Assembly (NCBI GenBank): GCA_030512295.1 | Contig: JAULSR010000008.1 | Span: 1 to 64,000, forward strand | DNA: 64,000 nt | Source of the DNA: Bombardia bombarda | Taxonomy: Eukaryota; Ascomycota; Sordariomycetes; Sordariales; Lasiosphaeriaceae | Reading direction: 5' to 3' | Shown: positions 22,501-32,128 of the stretch, piece by piece | Numbering within the stretch: position 1 is the first letter of the stretch | Layout: each line of letters opens with the position of its first letter | Made by a program: the position numbers and the translations under genes | The notes under the pieces: model-generated | Seen by the model: the letters and a program-made list of their open reading frames with translations, nothing else | What the model was told of the DNA's origin: nothing | Databases searched by the model: none

Positions 22501-22991
22501 CTCCTTCCTGGTTGGAACTATTTCAGTCTGGGCTGAGCGCAAGTGTTTCTTTTGGTTCATAAGCGCATTCTCAAAACAGACTCTAATGTGGGCATCGTTC
22601 CCCATAACGCGGATAAAGACTTCAAGAGGCTCAACATTGGCACCGGCACTGTAGCTGGTACTTGACCCTGCAAGAGTATCCCCGGCTTTGGGCGGGTTGT
22701 AGTTGTCGAGCAGAGCCAAGAGTCGAATCTCCAAAAAGTCGGCGAATATATCATTTGCGTCTGCATCCCTGTCTCTGGAGTAGTCCTAGGCATGGTCCCT
22801 TGTGAGCTGGCCACCTGGTCTGAATTGTTTGGTTTGTTGGAGTCTGGCTGAGGAACTCGGAAGCTCACCTCAAGGGTTTTCATCCAATGTCGGAAACGGG
22901 TTTCGCGATCCTCGCCGGGTTTGGCATCATCCCAGCCATCTCGTATGCTGTCCAGAACGGTCTGAATATCGTCTGAGTCCATTTCACTCAT
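19524..22991 (-). CDS. Ankyrin-subtilisin (S8) intracellular serine protease
   Basis: Ten exons can be joined with good splice sites: 22991-22869, 22785-21906, 21850-21701, 21648-21607, 21506-21025, 20954-20919, 20853-20669, 20618-20381, 20296-20195 and 20114-19524. The sum is exactly 943 codons (942 aa). There is no signal peptide or membrane segment. Ankyrin-like repeats lie at about 180-270 (ETALHVAV, QTALAIAVDQLDLKSVKKLL), then a middle domain, then an S8 domain with Asp670 (VAIIDNGVD), His709 (HVHGTQ) and Ser860 (ISGSSVATALASG), so the triad is complete. Fungal S8 proteases of this cytosolic type are linked to programmed cell death; HET-Q2 of Podospora cleaves a gasdermin. The gene diverges from the unknown 368-aa gene and lies near an NLR, which suggests a role in non-self recognition. 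That role is inferred. Confidence 0.85.
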
Positions 22992-23872
22992 CGCTAGAGG
23001 CCTGTTGTAGCTGCTCTCGAGACGCAGACATCACAGGGGCTATCGACGAATTGTTTTGGGGCTGGTGTTAAACGCAAGCCCATCAGTCATCAGCGTCCAA
23101 CTTTTTCTGCAGAACGGCTGAGCCTCATCCTCAATGGCTTAGGCTCATGCTGTCCGAGCCTCCCCTGCTGGTGTCTGCCGCATTCCCCTTCAGTGTAACG
23201 TAACCCCACTTCCAGGTTTTCTATCACCATCGCCTAATACCTAGGTAGCTTCCTGCAGAGGATCAGCTGCTGCAGCCAAGTCTCCAGCAGTACTTTAGGT
23301 ATGTGCCTAGTGTAGCTTCACTGTCCATACCATACTAACGGAAAAGCGCTGCGACACATGAGCGGAAAAGCCGATCCATTAGAAAAATTGTTAGGGCTAC
23401 GCTATGTTGGACTCTCCAAAATGAGGGGATTCGTAATGAGGAGATCCGGCACTCATTGGGTGGGATGTAAAAGGTATACATGTGATGTACATGTACATGT
23501 ACAGTAAGTACATGGAGGGTATGTAGCTCAGGGAGTGCATTAATTAGGGTAAGCACGTCGATTCCTGGGGCGCAGTTAGTGTATGGGCTCTGAAGCCTGA
23601 ACTGGCACCCCTTCGCCACTCACATAGAGCCGTCCTCGCCTGATCGCCGAGATAGGACCGACGTACTTTGGCCACAATCTTTGCAGCTACTCCCGGGCTG
23701 CTTCGTACTGTACCTCCAATCTAGACAATGTTGATTTGCATATAGAGAGAGCCTGAGACGGAAGGACGACAAAGACAGTAGCTGCTTCTCACAAAAGCGT
23801 TTCTTTCCTTCAGCACACTGTGCTAAAAGTAAAGAAAAACCCATACTTCCCGAGGACTAATGCAATTGTGCC
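22992..23872. promoter_or_regulatory. Bidirectional promoter between the S8-ankyrin gene and the 368-aa gene
   Basis: The 881 bp between the two divergent start codons hold no convincing open frame. A palindromic microsatellite TGTACATGTACATGTACA (23486-23503), preceded by GTATACATGTG, is the most distinct element. Shared control of both genes is possible from the layout. Confidence 0.4.
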
Positions 23873-24979
23873 ATGATGGCAAATTTCAACGACCCCGTCC
23901 CATTTATCGAAGACCCGCTGGAGCAAGGGACGAACCGAACATATCTCGGCAATCCCATCTTTCAGGTCGAAGCAAGCGGCTTCACCTCGACCGTCACTGA
24001 GCAGTATGTTCTGCATGGGTATCTCACCAAAGAGGGCAAGGAACCGGCCAGCCTGGTCGTTGTGCACTTCAGCCTACATCGCGACAGCAGTGTCAGAAGC
24101 CGTCGCTTTCGTAAGGTGACGATCAGTCTGACTTTCAGCTCGGCGTCGCGCCAGCCATCCGACGACCCAGCCATCAGGTGCTTTTCTCCCGCCCAGGATG
24201 GAGATATTGGTGTCATCCCGACCGCCGTGCTACGCCGAAAGCAAAACAACCGCGAGGTTTCTGCAAAGGTAGAGGTTGCTCCGGCTCCAGTTAACCTCGG
24301 CTTTCTCTATGGCTGGAAAGATGAGGCCGAATGGGAGCAGCACCTGGTGGCCACTGTCAGCGCAAAGGTCGAGCCCAGCAGCCGGACACGAGATCGAGTT
24401 GGTTACAATGTAGTCACCTGGACCATGACGGAGAACCATCGCCAGAAAAAGATGCCAGGTTCGTACCAGCTCGCCGTGATTCTCGAGCGAAAGAACGACG
24501 AGCCGTTTATCGTCAAGGCCAAGGTCGACGCCTCGGTCGACCTTCTCCATGCGCTGGCCGACGCACCCAAGTCTCTGATTGGGCTGAAGCAGCCCGTTAA
24601 GACGTACGACCCAGCCAAGAGGGCAGAATGGGGGAAGCTTGAATACCCGGAACAGGCAGAGATTGATGGCGATGCGCTGGGGCTGCTGGTTAATGGAAGA
24701 GAGCTCGACAGGTTTGCATATGTGCACGTTGTTGAACAAGTGACGCCGCTAAGCCTCTACGGTGGGAAGCAGCCTGCTGAGCCTGAGGGGCCTCAAGAGC
24801 TTGGAGGAGGCCAAAACCAAGACAATCAACGACAGGATGACAGTGGGGGCGATGCGAAGACGAGCTTGAGCCTATCGCTGCAGTTTGGTACCGGGGCCGG
24901 AAAAGACGGGGATAACGGCGGGGATGATGATGATCAAGACTCGGCCGATGATGATTTTCAGGATGCTCAAGAATTTTGA
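23873..24979 (+). CDS. Unknown 368-aa protein of the NLR/protease cluster
   Basis: A single intact exon from ATG 23873. I do not recognise a named domain. The N-terminal two thirds alternate short hydrophobic and polar stretches (LVVVHFSLHR, RFRKVTISLTFSS, VVTWTMTEN, SYQLAVILERKNDEPFIVKAKVD), which suggests a beta-rich fold. The text resembles a family of fungal hypothetical proteins that I recall only loosely. The last 60 residues are low-complexity and very acidic (GGDDDDQDSADDDFQDAQEF). There is no signal peptide and no clear membrane helix. It diverges from the ankyrin-S8 protease gene and is followed on the same strand by an NLR gene, so it could be a substrate or executor of the pair. 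This is inference from position only. Confidence 0.75.
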   Translation: MMANFNDPVPFIEDPLEQGTNRTYLGNPIFQVEASGFTSTVTEQYVLHGYLTKEGKEPASLVVVHFSLHRDSSVRSRRFRKVTISLTFSSASRQPSDDPAIRCFSPAQDGDIGVIPTAVLRRKQNNREVSAKVEVAPAPVNLGFLYGWKDEAEWEQHLVATVSAKVEPSSRTRDRVGYNVVTWTMTENHRQKKMPGSYQLAVILERKNDEPFIVKAKVDASVDLLHALADAPKSLIGLKQPVKTYDPAKRAEWGKLEYPEQAEIDGDALGLLVNGRELDRFAYVHVVEQVTPLSLYGGKQPAEPEGPQELGGGQNQDNQRQDDSGGDAKTSLSLSLQFGTGAGKDGDNGGDDDDQDSADDDFQDAQEF

Positions 24980-25553
24980 CACGTCGGGGAAGGTGCGACG
25001 AAATTAAGGCAGGTACTACCTTAGCTGCCTGGTTCCCTGGGTACTTGCGTACTTTCCGTTTTCAAAACAGACAATTCACGTGTTTTATATACCTTACTTC
25101 ATCCGGTTGCTCTTTCCTCACGATTGAACGACGGGGCAACCCTACAGTTTTAGGTTATCACTGTCTGAGGCGGGGATAACTGTCTCCATGCCCACTCCTG
25201 CCGTAGCAGACGCTATCAGTGACGCTAGTTACCACCTCGTCTAGGTACGTACCTTACCTATTGCTAAGCGACGCCCCCCCCCCCTCCCCTAGAGCCATCA
25301 GCTGACGGGGGCTTAGCAACCGACCATTTGATCCCACCTCACCTAACGATTTCTCGACCCAACTGTTTAGAAGAAGCTAGCATGCCTGCTAGGGCAATCT
25401 AGCCCCGAGGCCGCCCTGTCGACTTGGTGTGCCTTGGACTAAGGCAATCAAGAAACAGCACCATGGCCATCTATCTCACTGCAACGGTAGCGCTATCTTC
25501 TCTTCAGCTTCATCAGCACATTGTTTCAAGATTCCAGCTTGGGCTCCGGCTTG
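24980..25553. other. Intergenic, presumed NLR promoter
   Basis: No gene is visible in it. It contains a run of about a dozen C residues at 25265-25280. The frame upstream of 25554 stays open to 25521 but lacks an earlier ATG, so a further 5' exon cannot be excluded. Confidence 0.5.
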
Positions 25554-28500
25554 ATGGACGCCATGACAGATGCCACCCCCTCACGTTCCAATACCAGCGG
25601 CTCAAGCAACTTCGACCCCACCACAGACTCGCTCCTTCTCAGGCACACAGGATCCGGATTCACACAATGGACCCCACCCGAGATCGATTCGCCCGCCCGC
25701 GATATCGACGACGCAGCGACGGCGGCGCGTTTGACGCGTGTCGACCATCCAAGGTCTAGCTTTTCCCTGATCACGGCAGGCCAGGACCCCATCAACTGCG
25801 AGTATGTATTCTGTGCTATACAGCAGCACTTGCTGAAGTGCTAACATTCAACCCGAAGCATTATTTTCGTCCACGGCCTGAGCGGAGATGACAAGTCGAC
25901 GTGGAAGTGTGGATCGGTATCATGGCCAGACATGCTGGCCCAAGAGTTCAAACACTCCCGTCTCTTGTCCTTCAACTATGACCGCTCCATCTGGACCGGA
26001 TCAAACATGCGCGCCATGCAATCCGTGGCAGAGCAGTTCTTGCTCAAGCTTACCATGCATCGCCGCCGTGATGCTGTTGGACACCGCCCAATAATCTTTG
26101 TCGCTCACAGTCTGGGTGGCTGGCTCGTGAAAGCCGTGAGTGCTGCCGGATGTCTCGTACAGCTGCTTTGAGTAGCAAGTTACCTGCAACCCCAGGTGCT
26201 AACAGTCCTTGTTCCAAGGCCGTCGCTCTAGCTAAGGGCTACGCTAGCCTGGTAGACCTTGGGCCAACCTACGGCGACATCAATGAGAGCACAAGAGGCA
26301 TCGTCTTCTTCGGCACGCCCCACCGAACTCGAACTGTTCTAGGGTGGCACAGGTAAACCGTACCAACTCAGAAATCACAAAAAAAAAGCTAAAGTTAGTG
26401 CAGCGTTGTGAATCGTATTAGAGCCGCCTCGACCTATATCGGCAACAGCACCGAAGAGGACGTGCGAGATACGACCCTCGAAGAAGACCGCCCAAAACCA
26501 ACCTTCATGCGTTTGCTATCCTCGTTCGAGTCAAGTCTAGATGACGGCCATTCTACCATTTATTCATGCTACGAGAACCACGAAACTGGCACTGATAGAC
26601 TGGCCACGTTGGTGAGTCCATCTTTTTGGCTTCTGACATAGTATTCTAGAGGCGCATGTGCTTACGTCACTCTAGGTTACTTCAGGCGACAATGCCCTGG
26701 GCCATCGGTACGAGAATGTTGTCTATCTCGACGGCAATCACAGCACCATCTGTCAGTTTGACACGAACAAGGACGTTGGCTATAAAATAGTCAAGGACTT
26801 GGTTTCGCAGGTTACAGACCAATCAATCAGCCGTGCCCTCAAGTCGTTTCGCAACAGTTTTCCCTCATTCGGTCAGCGATATGTTGGCTCGCCTGCATCT
26901 GAACTGGAAAGCTATATCCTCTCGAGACATAGTTCGGGACTTGGTAGGAAGGCTCTGCCTGGCATAAGACAGACCAATTAGACTGACTTGTGTAGATAAG
27001 CAAGAAGACACCACCTCAGAGGTGGACAGTGGGGTCTTTATGACTCCTCAAGTTACGCGTCTCTTTCTACCCACAGGTGTGTATCCCAGCTTCGGGCCGG
27101 ACTGCAGCTTGACGTCTGACTTGCTCATACCTAGTTATGCTCCGCCGCATCAAGAGGATATTAACGCAGCCTGTCTTTGGCCTGGATTATGTCGACTCTC
27201 TCCTCTCCCATCATGGTGGCGAGGCAGTCAACTGGATTACTAAAAATGAGCAATACGTTGCATGGAGAGAAGAGAAGCGCCTTCTTCTTATCACAGGACC
27301 CCTAGGCGCCGGAAAGTCTGCTGTCGCCCATGATATCGCCACTCATCTTGCGGCAGAGTTTGGGCCTAAACCCCAGCAAACAACTGAAAAAGATGATATC
27401 GTACTACACCATTTCTTCAACAACCAGAGTGACCCGGAACGCCATTTTTCAGAGCTGCTTCACCAGTTTATCCTGCAGCTGATTGAGTTAAATCCTAGTC
27501 TGGTAAGATTGCCGCATTACTCGGAGCAGTTCAAATATGATCAAACTGACCGATGCACTAGGTACGGCATTTCTCCACAAATCAAGTCCTTGCGCCACCG
27601 AAGAGAAGGTCAGCTTGGCCCTTTAAAACAAACCTCAACAGACAAGACGGCCAATATCCACCCCCAAAACGGACTCGTTCCAAGATCGAAGTAGACGACC
27701 GACACGATATGGTTCCCGTATTTACTGCCGAAGACATGGTCGAAACCCTATTTTCAATGCTACGTGGGAATCCCATCACGCAGATATTTATTGTGGTCGA
27801 CGGGCTCGATGAATGTGACAACGCGGCTCAACCTCACGTCAAGCAACTGCTGAAACGGCTGCTCACGGTGCAAAATGCCAAAATCTGCATCACTTGTAAC
27901 TATGCGAGGGCGATCTTGGCCGACTTGGGAGCTAATCGAGACGAGATAGCCATGATCGACATCACGAAGCAGCAGGATCACCAGCGAGGAGCCGACACCT
28001 TCGCCAGAAGTCAGCTCAAAGAGGCAGAGCGGCATATGCTAGACCGACATTTCCGGCTGCCGGATGAGTATTTTGAGCGGATCCAGAAGCTTTTTGCTCC
28101 CGATCGGCACCTGTCATTCCTCTGGATCAAACTCGTTCGGCGAGTAGTGAATGGAGTTCGCAATTTGCCAGCTTTGATGGCATTCATAGATGCCGTCTTT
28201 CCTACCGACGCGACAGAGCCTACCCTCGGCGTGGAAGGACTTCATCACTGGATTCTCGAATTTGTTATTGGTAACCGGGACAAACTTGCTGTGCTGGCTC
28301 TCTTCTTTGTAGGTTTGGCCAACCGGCCTCTGAAGCCCGAAGAGCTGTCGGCTCTGCTGGCGACTGCCAAGTGCATCAAACACACCGCTCCTGCGCCGAG
28401 CCACACAATCCGGCGAATTCCCACCATAGCCCTTGCTGGGAGAACGCCGGCAATGCTACGAGAATCTTCTTCGTCAGTCCAGCGTCGCGCACAACTGTCG

Positions 28501-30408
28501 GCCCAGCGCCAACAAGAGGAGCGGGCTCGGGAGGAGTTTTGGCACTGGGTCGAGTCTGGGGATGCGACACATGTCATCTTGGAAGACACGGAAGAGGAAT
28601 ACCGGTCCGATCTAGAGTTTTGGCTCAATGGTGAGCTTTTTCATCTGCTGGCCTTCCAAGGAGGCGTTGTATCTCTCGACCATCCATCGCTCAAGAAGTC
28701 GATCGTCTCCTTCCTAACCAATAGCCACCCTGGCAAACTACAAGTAATACAACACGAGCTGGCGGCGGCATGCCTCACTCTATTGTGTCTTCCAACCCGA
28801 TCGGAGATCACATTCGACTATGACGCAGTCACAAAGACCCACACACCATCCATTGTCTCGTATACTTATGCGATCAAGAACTGGTACAAGCATGCGAATG
28901 AGTCCGGGGCACTGGGTGCTAAACTGTCAGCACAAGTGAAAGAGCTGTGGGACGGTTTGCAGTTCCAGAGTTCATTGCTGCAACTCTCAAACAAGTACTA
29001 CCCTTCCAACCCTCGGCCGGATTTGCCCTGTCTTCTCGCCACTGTCGATGCACACGTGGTTCTCGAAAGGCAACTGCGCGATGAGCGCGATCTGAGCGAC
29101 ATTGGGACAGTGAAGTCCAACCTCATGTTGGCCATGGCCTGTGCAACAGCTAACGCGTCATACGGCTCCCTCGAGGTGCTCGTGACTGATACATGCAAGA
29201 TGGGCAACGCTGACGATCTTGTCGCCGTTGCTCCGAAGTTGCTTCAGCTCGCAGAGGAAACTGGTAATGGGGCATTCTTTGAAAAGGCTTCGACTCTCTT
29301 ACAGCGGCATTGGGAGATTCTCAGCCAAGACTCACCTACACTGGCCACATTCCCCACAACTGAGGCGGGTACACTCGAGGCCACCGAGGCCATGGAGGCT
29401 CTTCGAAGTGCCGTAGTTGCTAAAAGCACTCAACAGGCCGAACAGGTCCTTGAACGATACACATCACAACCCAACCTTTCTCGCAACCTGAAGGCCGAAG
29501 GGCTGCGTCTTGCCATTCGTCACTCGGACGAAGAGATGGTAACCTGCATTTTAGACAATGGCGCAGACATCAGCGCCAAGGGCCCCAATGGGGAATCAGC
29601 TCTTCATTTGGCTGCCTCCTCGGGCGATCTGAGCATCGTCCGGTTGCTGGTGGAGCGACGAGCTCGCAAGTCTGCCACCGACTACGACGGTAGGAAGCCC
29701 ATCCACTGGGCTGCCCGTCGCGGTCATTATCAGGTCGTCGAATATCTCTTATCCTCGGCGGTCGACAAGGACATGAAAACTGGCCGGACCCCCTTATTTG
29801 CGGCCTGCTCTGCTGCCTCTCTGCTCACCATGCAAGTCCTGCTGGATTATGGTGCTAGTATCAATCTGCGTGACGCTGATGGCCGGACACCGCTGCATAT
29901 TGCTGCCAGCATCGGCGCCAAAGAAGCTGTTGAGCTTTTACTGATAGAAGGTGCCGAGCCCAATGTAAAAGATGGGAGCCTGGGTCTTACTCCTCTTCAA
30001 CTGGCCGCATGGGGCGGGTGGGAGCCCGTAGTTGCCGCGCTACTATCTGCGGGTGCGCAGGTTGACGATGCCAGCGAGGACGGCCGGACGGCGCTACATT
30101 TCGCCATCCTGTCCAAGAACCCGACGCTTGACGTGGTGCAGACCCTGCTATCGGTGGGGGCCAATGCCAACGTGGTGGACAAAGCGGGACACCGGCCGCT
30201 CTACCTGGCGGTGAAGCACGGCTCATCTGAGATGGTTAGGACACTGCTGGCGCTGACGGCGTTTTCAACCATGCAGGACAGGGAGCGGGAGTCGTTGTTG
30301 GCCAGGGCGCAACGGTCTAGGAGGGAGAAACCCGAGAACTACTTGCTGGTGGAGAAGCATTTGGCCGAGTTGCAGGCGGCCGAGGCGAGGATGCTTGAAT
30401 CTGACTAG
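25554..30408 (+). CDS. Fungal NLR: lipase-like alpha/beta hydrolase, NACHT, ankyrin repeats
   Basis: Eight exons join cleanly: 25554-25801, 25859-26135, 26219-26352, 26404-26611, 26676-26943, 26996-27076, 27135-27502 and 27562-30408. The sum is 1477 codons (1476 aa). Residues 84-380 form a serine-hydrolase domain with FVHGLSG, nucleophile Ser167 (VAHSLGG), FFGTPH and His311 (GNHSTICQF). The NACHT domain has Walker A GPLGAGKS (460-467) and Walker B IVVDGLDE (Asp608). About seven ankyrin repeats follow (roughly 1172-1421; for example GRTPLHIAASIGAKEAVELL). This is the standard effector-switch-sensor order of fungal STAND receptors that control incompatibility and cell death. All key residues are present and no frame is broken. 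The neighbours are an ankyrin-S8 protease and an unknown protein. Start choice is the first in-frame ATG. Confidence 0.9.
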
Positions 30409-30786
30409 AAGTGAGGACTTTGTGGAGCTTGGAGTAGTCTACAATCTGCATCGATTCTCTATGTTGTTGTTTACCAATGGCGCCAACGGTGGGACCTTTT
30501 GTTTCGGGGTGTTGTGGGTTTATAGTATTCTCCGCTTTCAACTAGCCTTCGACATCAAGTTCCCGTTGAATATCGACGGGCTCTTCAATGTCCTAAATAT
30601 CTGCCTGGAGATAGTGCCTCGGCCATGTGGGTGGCGCGTAACCACAAAGTGGTGTGTGCTTTGTATCGTACCATCTTAAAGGAGGCGGCTCCCATACAAG
30701 AGCGAGTAAAAGTCGATTAACCATCTCTCCATCCTCTATTTAAAACACATTCACAAAAGCAACGGGATCCCGCCGAACCATTGACA
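30409..30786. other. Intergenic, no gene seen
   Basis: It lies between the stop of the NLR gene and the start of a secreted-protein relic. A TATTTAAAAC box (30738-30747) lies 40 bp before the relic's ATG and is its probable TATA box. Confidence 0.4.
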
Positions 30787-31742
30787 ATGCGCGCCACACT
30801 CGCCGGACTGATCTCCATGGCCGTTCTGGCCATGGCCTCTCCCACATCCAAGGCGGCAACAACAGCTGTTCTTTGGTGATGCTGAGGTCACGATAGGCCA
30901 AGCGGTGAACCTTACCCTCATCTCCCGTGATGAGATGCTGGAGAAGCGCCAAGATGGAGGGGTCAAGATTTGCACAGATGTAAGCACGGCAATTTCTCTT
31001 TTATTTACAACTGACCGTAGAGACAAAGCAACTGGACTACTGCTGCACAGGGCACCGTCACCCCTTCTGAAGCCCTAACAAAGGATGCCGTCAACGAGGT
31101 GGCCGCACCGCGAGATCTAAGCGGCGACGAGATGGAAAATCTTAAGAAGCGCAGCACCAACGAGGGTGTCTACCTAGTCAACTGCTAGGTAAGTATCTAG
31201 TATTAATCCCCATGTACCGGCTCATAGTCTCATATTCTCAGAACAGTACTATTCTCTCGGCGCCTGGTCCTCGGCGTTTGTCTACTACAGTAACGCCAGG
31301 TCGGGCTCCCAGAACGGCGAGCTTCCCACCGACCACAAGGAGCTTGTCTACGGGTCGCGTGTCACATGGGAGGGCTCCAAGCGATGTGCTACTTTTGACA
31401 CGGGCGTGCAGTTCTGCTCCACCATCAACTCTGGGGCGCAAAACCTTGTAAGTCTGACAACATGGAAGATGTTATCTTCATCATGAATGAGTTTCCACAT
31501 ACTGATTATTGGCTTCACAAGCTACCGGAGTATATGCCGGCAGTGGCTCCAACGGCTACAACAGCTTCAACTGCTATAAGGACAACGGCAGAGCCTTGTT
31601 CATGACTGGCAGCGGCAGCTTCAACCAGAACGAGCGGTGCGAGGCCATCTACTACTGCTATTCTGTAAGTGATATTTAACTAGCCTATCTACATCATCTC
31701 AACCTGGCGCTCACCATTAATTTTACTGTTTAGAACGCCTAA
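30787..31742 (+). pseudogene. Broken small secreted protein gene (four to five exons)
   Basis: An ATG at 30787 opens a clear signal peptide (MRATLAGLISMAVLAMASP), and the last part encodes a Cys- and Tyr-rich segment ending in CEAIYYCYS and a stop at 31742 after a final intron (GTAAGT...TTTAG). Between them at least three breaks occur. The frame shifts by one base near 30865-30885. A TAG stands in frame just before the GTAAGT donor at about 31190. The third intron (31449 to about 31521) joins exons in the wrong phase. A dibasic LEKR in the propeptide suggests Kex2 processing in the ancestor. The family is not identified. Assembly indels could explain part of this, but not all. Confidence 0.6.
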
Positions 31743-32128
31743 ACGGCTTGTGGAGGTATCGTCAAGAGTACCGCTCAACCGCCTTGTCAGGCTTTGGGCA
31801 TGTGGTGGGAGCAATTGTTCACTTGATCTGGTTGTAGAATTAGAATACTACTAGTAATGAGTAGAGATATTACCGATTGAAGGCACCGAGTTTAATTTGT
31901 TATACCTTACCTGCCTGGGTGCCCAGGTAGTGGAGTGATACCAAGCTTTAGGCATCGAAGTGACATCGTTCAAGTAGTATCCACTTGCCATGGCCAACAT
32001 CTCACGTCTTACTTCTAGTCTAATGTCTCCTCTCAGATGACTAAAACTCATACTTGTAAGATTTTGGTGCTATAACTGACTCAAAACTGGCCTAGACTCT
32101 AGAAGATATTGATAGAGGTGCAAACTCA
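31743..32128. other. Convergent 3' region, no gene seen
   Basis: It separates the secreted-protein relic (plus) from the GMC gene (minus). No open frame with domain content is visible. Confidence 0.5.

Noticed and set aside
23873..24979. Idea that the 368-aa protein is a gasdermin
   Set aside because: The position suits it, but I cannot see gasdermin sequence features and the acidic tail is different, so I leave the function open.
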